DNA of 64,000 nucleotides from DATCBF01 sp964401995 (GCA_964401995.1 CAYOAP010000013.1:1-64000), one strand, 5' to 3'. Numbered from the stretch's first letter, positions 30,219-38,949 are shown. Made by a program: numbers and translations. Notes: a model not told the origin generated them from the letters alone.

Positions 30219-30531
30219 TTGTTCTCCCACTCCAACCTTCGATCATGTTGAGATGACCGTCTTCGACATCCTTGATCGCAACGCGCATTCCTTCGCCAAG
30301 GGTACCGCTGTGAAATCGCTCTCCGGGCTGCTTTTCTCCATCGGTCGTGTATCGATGCATCTCGTTATACCCGTGTGCGGAGTCATAGATCCGAACGGTC
30401 TTCACCCCACTCAGGGAAACGACCATTAGGACGAGGACATAGTCGACGACCTTTCCCCTCTTGGTCGTGAAGTCGACCCACAAGAGAATTTGAGAGTCGC
30501 GGTCAAGCACTTTCGTATACCGGGCACCCAC
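30208..30531 (-). CDS. small hypothetical protein, first gene of a toxin-antitoxin-like pair
   Basis: 107 residues from GTG 30531. Mainly beta pattern: YTKVLDRDSQILLWVDFTTK, then VVDYVLVLMVVSLSGVKTVR and IYDSAHGYNEMHRYTTDGEK. The conserved-looking HGYNEMHRY stretch could be a catalytic or binding site. I do not recognise the family with certainty. Overlap of 11 bp with the small acidic gene downstream, low G+C and small size suggest a mobile two-gene module, possibly toxin-antitoxin. Function is not assigned. Confidence 0.6.
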   Translation of the reverse strand: MGARYTKVLDRDSQILLWVDFTTKRGKVVDYVLVLMVVSLSGVKTVRIYDSAHGYNEMHRYTTDGEKQPGERFHSGTLGEGMRVAIKDVEDGHLNMIEGWSGRTNDF

Positions 30532-30685
30532 TCGCCGATCGTGAAAAACCCCGACGCGCGCGTGGCGCGCTGAATGTCAAATCTTCGCCACGGCTTCCCT
30601 GTGTCTTTGTGTAGGCCCTTTCGCCCTCCGCTAGGGTCGATTCAGGGCCGGGAGCGGTCGAATACTTCTAGGGGAAGGGTTGAAG

Positions 30686-30922
30686 ATGGCTATGGATCAG
30701 AGCAAAGTCGGGCAGGTGGTCGCGGCGCAGATGGAGGCACTGGAAGCCGACTACGGCGAGGAGTCTCAGATCGGCGACGTCTGCACGATCGTCGAGGTGG
30801 TCGGGCCGCACGGCTCCCACGTCAGGGTGCGGAGCAGCGACATGCGCCCACACGTCGCCCTCGGCCTGCTGCGGATGGCGGAACGGGCGATGCTGAGCAA
30901 CATCCAGGGCGGGTCCGAGTAA
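30686..30922 (+). CDS. small hypothetical protein
   Basis: 78 residues from ATG 30686, preceded by GGGGAAGGG. The sequence has an N-terminal helix (VGQVVAAQMEALEADYGEES), then a beta-rich stretch (GDVCTIVEVVGPHGSHVRVR) and a short C-terminal helix. Composition matches host genes. It lies 78 bp before the PadR gene on the same strand, with a candidate operator in that gap, so it is probably its own transcription unit. No family recognised. Confidence 0.7.
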   Translation: MAMDQSKVGQVVAAQMEALEADYGEESQIGDVCTIVEVVGPHGSHVRVRSSDMRPHVALGLLRMAERAMLSNIQGGSE

Positions 30923-30937
30923 GCGCACCGCAGCGGG

Positions 30938-30980
30938 CACAGATATGTGTGCGCAGATCACACTTAGAGATATATCTGTG
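30938..30980. promoter_or_regulatory. candidate PadR operator
   Basis: CACAGATAT (30938-30946) and ATATCTGTG (30972-30980) are exact inverse complements 25 bases apart, with a further AGATATATCT palindrome and TGTGTG/CACAC pieces between or around them. They end 19 bp before the padR start, in an AT-rich patch. PadR proteins commonly autoregulate through such dyads. Confidence 0.5.
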
Positions 30981-30999
30981 CGATATATACCCTTGTGAG

Positions 31000-31545
31000 A
31001 TGGAGCTGAGCCCAACTGCCTACGTGATCCTGGGGATGGTCAGCGGTGAGCCGCGCTCCGGCTATGAGATCAAGTCGCTGGTCGACAACTCGACCCGGTT
31101 CTTCTGGGCGGCCAGCTACGGGCAGATCTATCCGGAGCTGAAACGGCTCTCCGAGGCGGGGCTGGTCGTGGGCGCCAACGCCCCGACCGGCGGGCGCAAA
31201 CGGTCGGTCTACGAGATCACCGCCGACGGCGAAGAGGAGCTGAAGGCATGGCTGCGCCGCCCGCCCGAGACGACCGAGATGCGCGAAGAAGGGCTGCTCA
31301 AACTCTTCTTCGCCGGAGTGCTCCCGCCTGAGCAGGCGGTCGAGACCCTGCGGGCGATGCGGGCGATGCGGGTCGGCTTGGTCACTCAGCTACGCCGCCT
31401 GGAACCCGATGCGCTTGAGAAGGACGACCCCTTTCCGCTGATGGTCCTGCGCGGGGGGATCGAGTTCAACGAGTGGTTCGCCGACTGGTGCGAGCGGATG
31501 GAGCAGCAGCTGCTCGATTCCGCCGCCGAGAAAAGGAGCAGCTGA
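31000..31545 (+). CDS. PadR family transcriptional regulator
   Basis: 181 residues. The winged helix at the N terminus (ELSPTAYVILGMVSGEPRSG, then YGQIYPELKRLSEAGLV and GRKRSVYEITADGEEELKAW) is diagnostic of PadR. The C-terminal helical Vir-type domain mediates dimerisation. ATG 31000 is the first codon of the natural domain. The stop overlaps the start of the MMPL transporter as TGATG, so the regulator and exporter are translationally coupled. The regulator probably senses a compound that MMPL exports and represses its own operon via the dyad just upstream. Confidence 0.94.
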   Translation: MELSPTAYVILGMVSGEPRSGYEIKSLVDNSTRFFWAASYGQIYPELKRLSEAGLVVGANAPTGGRKRSVYEITADGEEELKAWLRRPPETTEMREEGLLKLFFAGVLPPEQAVETLRAMRAMRVGLVTQLRRLEPDALEKDDPFPLMVLRGGIEFNEWFADWCERMEQQLLDSAAEKRSS

Positions 31546-33683
31546 TGTTCGACTCACTGGCACGCCTCGCCGACGGTCACGCCCGCCGCGTCGGCCTCTT
31601 AGCGATCGTCCTTTTCATCGTCGCCGGGGCTCTCGGCGGCTCCGTCGCCAGCCGTCTCGACCCCTACGGGGCCGACGACCCCTCGACCGAGACCGTGCAG
31701 GCGAGGGAACAGCTGCAGGATGCCGGGCTGCGGATCCCGGCTGTGCTCGCCGTGGTCGAGCACGCGCCGGTCTACGAAGCCGCCTCGCGGACCCGGGTCG
31801 AAGCGCTGGAGAGCGAGGTGCGCCGTCGCGGGGATGTCAAGTCCGTCACCGGCTACTACGACACCAACTCCCCTGTCTTCGTCGCCAAAGACCGCAAATC
31901 GACCTACTTCGCGATCACCCTGAAGCCGACCGAGGACAAGCAGTGGCAGGAAGCCGGGGCCGACATCGCCGACTCGCTCTCGGCCCATCCCGGGGTCGTC
32001 GTCGGCGGCGCCGCGGTGGCCCAGGAGCAGGTCAACAAGCAGGTCGAGAAAGACCTGCGGATGGCCGAGCTGCTGGCCTTCCCACTGCTCTTCCTGCTCT
32101 CGCTGCTCTTCTTCCGCAGCCTCGTCGCGGCGGCCCTGCCGCTGATGATCGGCGGCCTGGCGATCGTCGGCACCTTCCTGATCCTGCGCATCGCCAGCGA
32201 ATTCGCCTCGGTCTCGATCTTCGCCCTCAACCTGACCACGGCGCTCGGCCTCGGGCTGGCGATCGACTACAGCCTCTTCATCGTCTCCCGCTACCGCGAG
32301 GAGATCGCCAAAGACGGGCCGGGCCTGGCGGCGATGCGGCGGGTGCTGGCGACGTCGGGGCGCACCGTCTTCTTCTCCTCGCTGACGGTGGCGGCCGCGC
32401 TAGCCTCGCTGCTGGTCTTCCCGCAGCGCTTCCTCTACTCGATGGGCCTCGGCGGTTCGCTGGTGGCCCTGTTCGCGGCGCTGATCTCGCTGACGGTGCT
32501 GCCGGCGGTGCTAACCCTGCTCGGGACCCGGGTCAACTCGCTCTCCCCCAGCTTCCTGAAGCGGCGGGCCGAGGCCGAAACGCGGCCCGACGAGCAGGGC
32601 TTCTGGTACCGGCTCTCGCGCTTCGTGATGCGGCGGCCGATCCCAGTGGCGACGTTCAGCGCCCTGCTGCTGATCGTGATGGGCCTGCCCTTCCTCGGGA
32701 TCAAGTTCAACACCGTCGACCCGACCGTGCTGCCGAAGGAAGCGAGCGCCCGCCAGGCCTACGACACGGTCAGCTCCGAATTCCCGCCTTACCACGAGAG
32801 CCCGATCTGGGTCGACCTCGAAGGCGGCGGGCCGAAAGCGGCAAAGCTGATGGCGGCGCGGGTGCGCGGTGTCGAGGGAGTCGCCGAAGTCGCTCCGCCG
32901 GAGCCGCTGAAGGGCGGCGTCACGGCGCTGCAGGTGATCTCCGCCAACCCGTTTGTCTCCGACGCCAGTCAGGAAACCGTGAAGGCAATCCGCAATCTGC
33001 CGACCCCACCCGGAACGACCGCCAAGGTCGGCGGCGCGACCGCTGACTTCATCGACTTCCAGGGCAGCCTCGCCCGCCACATGCCGATCGCGCTGGCGAT
33101 CGTGATCATCGCGACGCTGACGATCCTCTTCCTGATGACCGGCTCGGTGATCCTGCCGATCAAGTCGCTGATCATGAACTTCCTCAACCTCAGCGCCGTC
33201 TTCGGGCTGCTGGTGCTGATCTTCCAGGACGGCCGCCTGCAGGGCTTCCTCGACTACACCAGCCCCGGCGCGATCGAGCAGACGATGCCGATCCTGCTCT
33301 TCGCCGTCGCCTTCGGCCTCTCCACCGACTACGCGGTCTTCCTGCTCTCGCGGATCAAGGAGGCGCGCGACAACGGCGCCTCCGACTCCGAGTGCGTGGC
33401 GATCGGCCTCGAGCGGACCGGCCGCATCGTCACCGCCGCCGCCCTGCTCTTCGCGGTCGCGATGGGCGCCTTCGCCACCTCCAAAATCATCTTCATCAAG
33501 GAGAACGGCGTCGGCACCGCGCTGGCGGTGTTGATCGACGCCAGCATCATCCGCGCCCTGCTCGTCCCGTCGCTGATGGAGCTGCTGGGCAAGTGGAACT
33601 GGTGGGCGCCGGCGCCGCTCAAGCGGCTGCATGAGCGGTTTGGGATCAGTGAGGCGAGCGTGCCCGAGCCGGAGCAGGCCTGA
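31545..33683 (+). CDS. MMPL/RND-type membrane transporter, PadR-linked
   Basis: 712 residues. Leading helix (VGLLAIVLFIVAGALGGSVA), extracytoplasmic domain, then helices containing GLGLAIDYSLFIVSRYREE; second repeat with GLSTDYAVFLLSRIKEA. Both conserved Asp-Tyr pairs are intact. AAAGGAG lies 7 bases upstream of the ATG, which overlaps the padR stop. It is similar in layout to the TetR-linked MMPL at 6227-8458 but clearly divergent in sequence. Likely exports a lipid, antibiotic or other hydrophobic molecule; unknown which. The composite repeat begins 13 bp after its stop. Confidence 0.93.
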   Translation: MFDSLARLADGHARRVGLLAIVLFIVAGALGGSVASRLDPYGADDPSTETVQAREQLQDAGLRIPAVLAVVEHAPVYEAASRTRVEALESEVRRRGDVKSVTGYYDTNSPVFVAKDRKSTYFAITLKPTEDKQWQEAGADIADSLSAHPGVVVGGAAVAQEQVNKQVEKDLRMAELLAFPLLFLLSLLFFRSLVAAALPLMIGGLAIVGTFLILRIASEFASVSIFALNLTTALGLGLAIDYSLFIVSRYREEIAKDGPGLAAMRRVLATSGRTVFFSSLTVAAALASLLVFPQRFLYSMGLGGSLVALFAALISLTVLPAVLTLLGTRVNSLSPSFLKRRAEAETRPDEQGFWYRLSRFVMRRPIPVATFSALLLIVMGLPFLGIKFNTVDPTVLPKEASARQAYDTVSSEFPPYHESPIWVDLEGGGPKAAKLMAARVRGVEGVAEVAPPEPLKGGVTALQVISANPFVSDASQETVKAIRNLPTPPGTTAKVGGATADFIDFQGSLARHMPIALAIVIIATLTILFLMTGSVILPIKSLIMNFLNLSAVFGLLVLIFQDGRLQGFLDYTSPGAIEQTMPILLFAVAFGLSTDYAVFLLSRIKEARDNGASDSECVAIGLERTGRIVTAAALLFAVAMGAFATSKIIFIKENGVGTALAVLIDASIIRALLVPSLMELLGKWNWWAPAPLKRLHERFGISEASVPEPEQA

Positions 33684-33695
33684 GGCGCTGGGCGC

Positions 33696-34136
33696 GCGGG
33701 GCCTGTCGTCGGGGTGGGGCACCCTCGGCGGCCCTTTCGCGCTGCTCCGGGCGGAGGGACACCGCGCCCTGCAGGGTTGCGATCTTGCCCTCCGCAGCCT
33801 TCGGGCCGGCGAGTCCGCCCCACCCCGACGCCACCCACGCGACGAGCGAACCCGGCTGAGCAGCTAGAGCTTCGAAGCCGCGCGGAAGCTCCAAACCTGC
33901 GGAGAGACATCGCTGCTCGATGGCTCCGAGAGGCTTGAAAGCTTTCCGCGGCGGGTTGATGCGCCCGGTGGGGTAGTCCAAACGCCTCGACTGCGGGTGG
34001 CGTGGGGGTTGGGTGGTGTCGCGCAGTCGCGGAGTCTGCGGAGGGCAAGATTTCGTTCCTGCGAGCGAAGACATCCTGCCGCCCGGAGCAGATCGCAGCG
34101 CAAGCGAGGCCACCCGACCCCCACGACAGGACCCGC
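33696..34136 (-). repeat. composite structured repeat, copy 2 (modules C and B)
   Basis: Inverted relative to copy 1. Module C (33696-33841) has a perfect 13-bp stem, GTCGGGGTGGGGC at 33708-33720 and its complement at 33817-33829. Module B (33993-34136) has arms 34002-34016 and 34110-34124 (15 bp, one G-U) and outer stem GCGGGT/ACCCGC. The linker contains GGCTTGAAAGCTTTC (33932-33946) and GAGCTTCGAAGCCGC (33867-33881), exact inverse complements of the two linker 15-mers in copy 1. Lies between convergent MMPL and phosphoesterase genes; no gene is credible inside this 470-bp gap. Confidence 0.8.
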
Positions 34137-34153
34137 AGCCAGGCGGCCCCGAG

Positions 34154-35872
34154 CTACCCCACCGAGTGCATCAACCCCAAGAGCGCGCGTTTTGCAGTCG
34201 CACTCCCCGACGTTTCCGAAGGCGCGTTGTAGATCGTTTCGTCGAACACGGTCATCGCCGGATTCGCCGCATACCCGATCGGCTGCAGGTCGAAGAGCGC
34301 CTCGATGCTGGCCAACAGGGAGAAGTGGTTGTAGTAGCCCGCCTTGTTGACGCTCCCTTTCTTGACGAAGGGAGAGATCAGCAGGAGGCCGACTTTTCCG
34401 CCGCCGCCAGTCGGCTTGACCCCACCGATAGCGGTGGTCGTTTCGGTTGTCGTCGTTGCCGGCGCCGGCACGACCGGCAGGTTCGGGTATTCGGGCGTGG
34501 CGCAGCAGGAGCTGGGGTCGGCGGTCGGCCCGACCTGCGGCGCCTGGGCGGAGGTGATCGCGATCAGGCCGCCTTCCTTATAGGCGGGCGATGCCTTGAT
34601 CTCCGGCACGACCGTCTTCAGGAACGGTTCGACGGCGGCCAGGCCCGCGGGCTGGCCCGGTTCGCAGGGAAGTTCGCTGCCGTCGTGGCAGGCGTTGGGC
34701 ACGATGTAAGAGACGGCCGGGGTCGCTTCCGCTTTCTTCAGGTCGGGTGTGAGCTGGCTGAAGTCGACATCCCCTTCGGAGCATTCAACGCCGTCGAGCA
34801 GTGAGTGGAAATAGACGAATGGGTTGCGCCAGGTCTCATAGGCATCGCCCGGCAGCGGCGCCTGGCTGGCGTCGGGACCGCCAAGCACCGGGTGGCGGCA
34901 GCTGGTCGCGTGTTCGGGGCCGGTGCCGATCCCCTCGACGTAGGCTTTCCAGGAGAGAGCCTGGGCTGCGAGCTGGCCGGGCAGAGTCTGGGTTTCGGCC
35001 GGATAGACGCAGCCGTTGCCTTCCACCTGTTCTTCTTCGAGGCTGACCGCGCCGGGCGTGATGTCGCTGTAGTTGGGGCAGTTCAGCGTGGTTTCGACGG
35101 TCGGGCCCTGGCCGCTGATGAGAGCGATCTCGTTGGCGAGGTCGCCCTGGGTCACCGCGTAGTAGTTGCGCAGAAGCTCGCCCTGGGCGGGCAGGCTCTT
35201 TGCCAGGTATGGGGCGGTTGAGGCAGGGCCGAAGGATTCTTCGTAGCCGTGGTCGCCGAGCACGATGACGAAGACGTGCTTGACCGGCGGCGGTTCCCAT
35301 TCGGGCGGCAGCGGCGGCGGCCCGGTCGGCGCGGGAGTCGGTTCTTCGGCTTCTGGTTCTTCAAATGTTTCAATCGGCGACGGGACAGCCGGCGCAGCGG
35401 CTGGCACTTCGGGCGTGGCGGCTTCGGGGGTGGAGGTTTCTTCTTCTTCGGGCGCGCTCGCTTCTGGCGCCGCGGGAGAAGATTCCAGCAGCACCGAGGT
35501 GACGCCGGCGCTCTGCGCCGGCGGGCTGGTCGCGGCGCCGATGACAACGCCAAAGGCAAGCAGGCCGAGGATTGCCACTGCCGCCGCGCGCGGGGTCGGC
35601 ATGTAGCGGTTGAGGGGGGCAACGTCGCCCTCCGGATCCTCGGCCTCGGCGTCGACCAGATCGCCCGCGGTCAGCCCGGTGGCCGCTGCCAGCTCGTGGC
35701 TCTTGGCCTCCTGCATCGCGTCGATCCGCCGCGACACGTCGGCGGGCAGCTGCCCGCGCCGCGACCCACACCCCATGCAGTAGCGCTGTCCATCGGCGCA
35801 GGCGGCGCCACACTCCCCGCACGCTGCCGCGTGGAGTGCGTCAAGGCCCCCGTCGTCAATCGAGTTGGTCAC
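34154..35872 (-). CDS. membrane-anchored phosphoesterase with N-terminal zinc ribbon
   Basis: 572 residues. An N-terminal double-CxxC zinc ribbon (CGECGAACADGQRYCMGCGS, about 18-37) is followed by a membrane helix (AAAVAILGLLAFGVVIGAAT, about 94-113), a Pro/Glu/Ala-rich linker, and a phosphoesterase domain of the phospholipase C/acid phosphatase family (HVFVIVLGDHGYEESFG, SYIVPNACHDGSELPC, LLLISPFVKKGSV, YNHFSLLASIEALF). The usual ENxSF of this family is replaced by GDHGYEESF, so the first metal/nucleophile site is altered. Zinc ribbon inside, enzyme outside is the predicted topology. GTG 35872 start. It neighbours two other zinc-ribbon proteins and the phosphate uptake genes. Confidence 0.75.
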   Translation of the reverse strand: MTNSIDDGGLDALHAAACGECGAACADGQRYCMGCGSRRGQLPADVSRRIDAMQEAKSHELAAATGLTAGDLVDAEAEDPEGDVAPLNRYMPTPRAAAVAILGLLAFGVVIGAATSPPAQSAGVTSVLLESSPAAPEASAPEEEETSTPEAATPEVPAAAPAVPSPIETFEEPEAEEPTPAPTGPPPLPPEWEPPPVKHVFVIVLGDHGYEESFGPASTAPYLAKSLPAQGELLRNYYAVTQGDLANEIALISGQGPTVETTLNCPNYSDITPGAVSLEEEQVEGNGCVYPAETQTLPGQLAAQALSWKAYVEGIGTGPEHATSCRHPVLGGPDASQAPLPGDAYETWRNPFVYFHSLLDGVECSEGDVDFSQLTPDLKKAEATPAVSYIVPNACHDGSELPCEPGQPAGLAAVEPFLKTVVPEIKASPAYKEGGLIAITSAQAPQVGPTADPSSCCATPEYPNLPVVPAPATTTTETTTAIGGVKPTGGGGKVGLLLISPFVKKGSVNKAGYYNHFSLLASIEALFDLQPIGYAANPAMTVFDETIYNAPSETSGSATAKRALLGLMHSVG

Positions 35873-36031
35873 CGTAGGTGGCCAGTCTCGCGGGGCTCAA
35901 CTCTCCAAATGTGAAGATTTTGAGTCCACCCCAGGCACGAAGGCCCAGAAATGTTCACAACTCGACAACACCTGGGACCGATGCCGGACTGACAATTGAC
36001 TTGTTCGGTCGCCCTTCAGCGCCGATCCACC

Positions 36032-36778
36032 ATGGAGCCGACCAACGCCCCAACACCGCACTTGGAGCCCGGCAACGGACGGGCCTCATACGAGGCCCCG
36101 ACCACCTCGCTCGCACCGGTGCCCCCTGCCGCCGCCGCAGTGGCCACACCGCAGCCGCCGGTCGCCGCTCCCGCTCCCGCGCATGCCGCCCCAGCCGCTG
36201 GCGGAGAGCGCTGCATGACCTGCGGCTCGCAGCTGGCCGCCGACCAGCGCTACTGCCTCCAGTGCGGTCAGCGCCAGGGAGAGCCCCGCCTTCCCTTCAT
36301 GGACGCCACCTCGATGATGGACGTCGCTGTTCAGCGGCGGCAGCCGCCCGCCGCGGCACCCACCCCGCCGCGGCGCGGCAACAAGCAGCGGGTATCGGCC
36401 AACACAGCCTTGATCGCCGGCGTCGGCACTCTCCTGCTGGCCCTCGGCATCGGCGTGCTGATCGGCAAGACCGGCAACCACTCAGCCGCGACAACCGCTG
36501 CCGCCCCCCAGATCATCAAGGTCGGCGGTGGTGAAACAGCGGGCGCGACAGCCTCCACGGCTGGCGCGACCACCAGCTCGGCGAAGAAAAAATCTGACGG
36601 TGGCAAAGGCAAGAGCGCCGGCGCCAAGGCCAGCTCGAGCGGCCAGACCGCGGCCGCGGCCGACATCCTTAACCCGACCAAGAAACTGCCCCCGCCCGAA
36701 GTTAAAGTCGGCGACAAGGGCAGCGGCCCCGGCTTCAACAAAAAGCACGAATTCACCGGCAACTTCTTCGGCGAATAA
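36032..36778 (+). CDS. zinc-ribbon membrane protein with disordered tail
   Basis: 248 residues. Pro/Ala-rich start, zinc ribbon CMTCGSQLAADQRYCLQCGQ (about 62-81), then a single membrane helix (NTALIAGVGTLLLALGIGVL) and an Ala/Ser/Lys-rich extracytoplasmic tail ending in GPGFNKKHEFTGNFFGE. The zinc ribbon is of the same type as in the divergent phosphoesterase, whose start lies 159 bp away, so the two may share partners. Start ATG 36032 lacks a clear ribosome-binding site. The next gene starts 4 bp after the stop. No enzymatic domain is visible; scaffold or sensor role is speculation. Confidence 0.75.
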   Translation: MEPTNAPTPHLEPGNGRASYEAPTTSLAPVPPAAAAVATPQPPVAAPAPAHAAPAAGGERCMTCGSQLAADQRYCLQCGQRQGEPRLPFMDATSMMDVAVQRRQPPAAAPTPPRRGNKQRVSANTALIAGVGTLLLALGIGVLIGKTGNHSAATTAAAPQIIKVGGGETAGATASTAGATTSSAKKKSDGGKGKSAGAKASSSGQTAAAADILNPTKKLPPPEVKVGDKGSGPGFNKKHEFTGNFFGE

Positions 36779-36781
36779 CCG

Positions 36782-37177
36782 GTGCGGCCGCTCTCGAAAA
36801 AAAAGCCCCCGGCTGCCCCCGTCGCCACTCCCGCGCCGGCGACGGACCGCACCAATCTCGTCGTCGACCTCGAACGGCGCCGCGACCAGCTGACCGGACG
36901 GGTCGCCGAGCTGCAGTGGGATCTTGGCGGTCTCGTCTATGAGATGGCGATCCGCAACCAGATCAACGTCGAGGTCCTGGTCAAGCGCGCCGTCGCCCTC
37001 CAGGATGCCGACGCCGAGCTCAGCGAGGTCGAGCGGATCGTGCGCATGGAGCAGACCGGCACCGCCGGCGCCTGCGGCTCATGTGGAGCGCCCCACAGCA
37101 ACGGCGCAACCTTCTGCTGGCAGTGCGGCCAGCCGCTGCTCGCTCAGGTTTCGAGCGACGCGATCCTGCGCGGCTGA
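36782..37177 (+). CDS. coiled-coil protein with C-terminal zinc ribbon
   Basis: 131 residues from GTG 36782, 4 bp after the previous gene, so probably co-translated. Lys/Pro/Ala-rich start, a predicted helix rich in heptads (LVVDLERRRDQLTGRVAELQ, then LVKRAVALQDADAELSEVER), and a C-terminal zinc ribbon CGSCGAPHSNGATFCWQCGQ. No membrane segment. Together with its neighbours it forms a set of three proteins sharing a double-CxxC ribbon. Function unknown. The end is 6 bp from the convergent pstB stop. Confidence 0.75.
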   Translation: MRPLSKKKPPAAPVATPAPATDRTNLVVDLERRRDQLTGRVAELQWDLGGLVYEMAIRNQINVEVLVKRAVALQDADAELSEVERIVRMEQTGTAGACGSCGAPHSNGATFCWQCGQPLLAQVSSDAILRG

Positions 37178-37183
37178 GCGGCC

Positions 37184-38077
37184 TCAGCCGAAGCGGCCGG
37201 TGACGTAGTCCCGCGTCCGCGGGTCGGCGGGGCGGGTGAAGATCGTCTCGGTGTCGTCGAACTCGATCAGCGTCCCGCAAGGGTCGCCTGCGCTGGAGTC
37301 GAGGCTGAAGAAGGCGGTCTGGTCGGCGACCCGCGCCGCCTGCTGCATGTTGTGGGTGACGATCACGATCGTGAAGCGGCCTTTGAGGCTGTGCATCAGC
37401 TCCTCGATCGATTTCGTCGCGATCGGGTCGAGCGCCGAAGCCGGCTCGTCGAGCAGGAGGACATCGGGCTCGATCGCGATCGCCCGGGCGATGCAGAGCC
37501 GCTGCTGCTGGCCGCCGGAGAGGCCGAGGGCGCTGTCCTTGAGCCGGTCTTTGACCTCGTCCCAGAGGGCGGCGCCGCGCAGCGCTTTCTCGACCCGCTC
37601 GTCGAGCCCAGCCTTCATACCCAGGTTGCGCGGCGCCCAGGCGATGTTGTCGTAGATCGACTTCGGGAACGGGTTCGGTTTCTGAAAGACCATCCCGATC
37701 CGGCGCCGGACCTCAACCTGGTCGACGTTGCCGGCGTACATGTCGTGGCCGTGGTAGAGGATCTGCCCATCGATGCGGAAGCTGGGAACCGAGTCGTTCA
37801 TCCGGTTGAGGCTGCGCAGGAAAGTCGTCTTGCCACAGCCCGAAGGCCCGATCAGAGCGGTGATGCGGCTGCGGGGTATGCGCAGCGAGACGCCGCCCAG
37901 CGCTTTTTTGGCCCCGTAGGAGACCGAGACGTCGCGAGCTTCGAAGACCGCTTCCAGGCCGAGCTCGCGGCGGGCGCCAACGCCCGTGCTCTCGACCCCA
38001 GGGGCCTGGATCCGGAAACGCGGCGGGACGGCGGCCGAGCCTTCAACCGGCCCTTGGCTCGAATCGGGATACGTCAT
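37184..38077 (-). CDS. pstB: phosphate ABC transporter ATP-binding protein
   Basis: 297 residues. Walker A GPSGCGKTT, Q-loop GMVFQKPNPFPKSIYDNIAW (the PstB-specific KPNPFP), signature LSGGQQQRLCIARAIA and Walker B VLLLDEPASALD. About 40 extra N-terminal residues precede the usual start. Powers high-affinity phosphate import with PstC and PstA. The start overlaps the pstA stop by four bases (ATGA). No phoU gene follows, unlike many pst operons. Confidence 0.96.
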   Translation of the reverse strand: MTYPDSSQGPVEGSAAVPPRFRIQAPGVESTGVGARRELGLEAVFEARDVSVSYGAKKALGGVSLRIPRSRITALIGPSGCGKTTFLRSLNRMNDSVPSFRIDGQILYHGHDMYAGNVDQVEVRRRIGMVFQKPNPFPKSIYDNIAWAPRNLGMKAGLDERVEKALRGAALWDEVKDRLKDSALGLSGGQQQRLCIARAIAIEPDVLLLDEPASALDPIATKSIEELMHSLKGRFTIVIVTHNMQQAARVADQTAFFSLDSSAGDPCGTLIEFDDTETIFTRPADPRTRDYVTGRFG

Positions 38078-38949
38078 GTGGGCATCTTCCTTTTGCTTCG
38101 GGCGAGCAGGGCTCTGGCCCCGAGGCTCGCGAAGAGAATGAACGAGACCAGCACCAGCCCCGAGCCCCAGGCTCGGGTGAAGCCTTCCGGGTTTGCTTCC
38201 TCGGAAAGGGTGAAGATCGTGACCGGGATGTTCGGCACCACTTCAAACGGGTTGAGGGAGACCGATTTGCCATCGAAGATCGAGTCGACGATGATCAGCG
38301 GCGCCGTCTCCCCCGCCGCCCGGGCCACCGCCAGGACAGTTGCGGTGACGATCCCCCCCAGCGCGCTGGGCAGGATCACCCCCAGCACCGAGCGCCAGCG
38401 GCTGACCCCGAGCGCGTCAGCCGCTTCCCGCATGCTGCCGGGGACGAGCAGGAGGACCTCCTGGGTGCCGCGGGCGATCAGCGGCAGCTCGATGATCGCC
38501 AGCGCGACCGAGCCGGCGAAACCGGACTGATGGCGGTGATTGACAAGGATGCCGAAGACGAAGAGCCCGATGATGATCGAGGGCAAGCCGTTCATCAGGT
38601 CCAGCGCCAGCCGGATCGGGCCAGCCATGCGGCTGCCGGCGAACTCGGTCAGGTAGATCGCCACGAGGATGCCCAGCGGCATCGCGATCGCGGTCGCGAC
38701 CGCGACGATCAGGCCGGTGCCGACGATCGCCGGGCCAATCCCGGTCGGCGTCCCTGTGAAGAGAAAGTCAAAACTGATCGCGGCGGCCCCGCGCGAGACG
38801 ACCGTGTAGATCACGATCCCCAGCACGGCGACGGCGATGATCGCGGCGACCGTGGCGCCGGACTCGGCGACCCGGCTGAAGATCTGCCGCCGGCGCAGGT
38901 TGCCCGACGGCGTCAACGGCGCGGCTGGATCGGGCACGGGGCCGCTCAC
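38074..38949 (-). CDS. pstA: phosphate ABC transporter permease
   Basis: 291 residues with six predicted membrane helices and the binding-protein-dependent permease EAA-loop region (REAADALGVSRWRSVLGVIL). GTPTGIGPAIVGTGLIVAVA is typical of PstA. Overlaps pstC and pstB by four bases on each side, so pstC-pstA-pstB is a tight, translationally coupled operon. Forms the membrane channel with PstC. Confidence 0.96.
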   Translation of the reverse strand: MSGPVPDPAAPLTPSGNLRRRQIFSRVAESGATVAAIIAVAVLGIVIYTVVSRGAAAISFDFLFTGTPTGIGPAIVGTGLIVAVATAIAMPLGILVAIYLTEFAGSRMAGPIRLALDLMNGLPSIIIGLFVFGILVNHRHQSGFAGSVALAIIELPLIARGTQEVLLLVPGSMREAADALGVSRWRSVLGVILPSALGGIVTATVLAVARAAGETAPLIIVDSIFDGKSVSLNPFEVVPNIPVTIFTLSEEANPEGFTRAWGSGLVLVSFILFASLGARALLARSKRKMPT

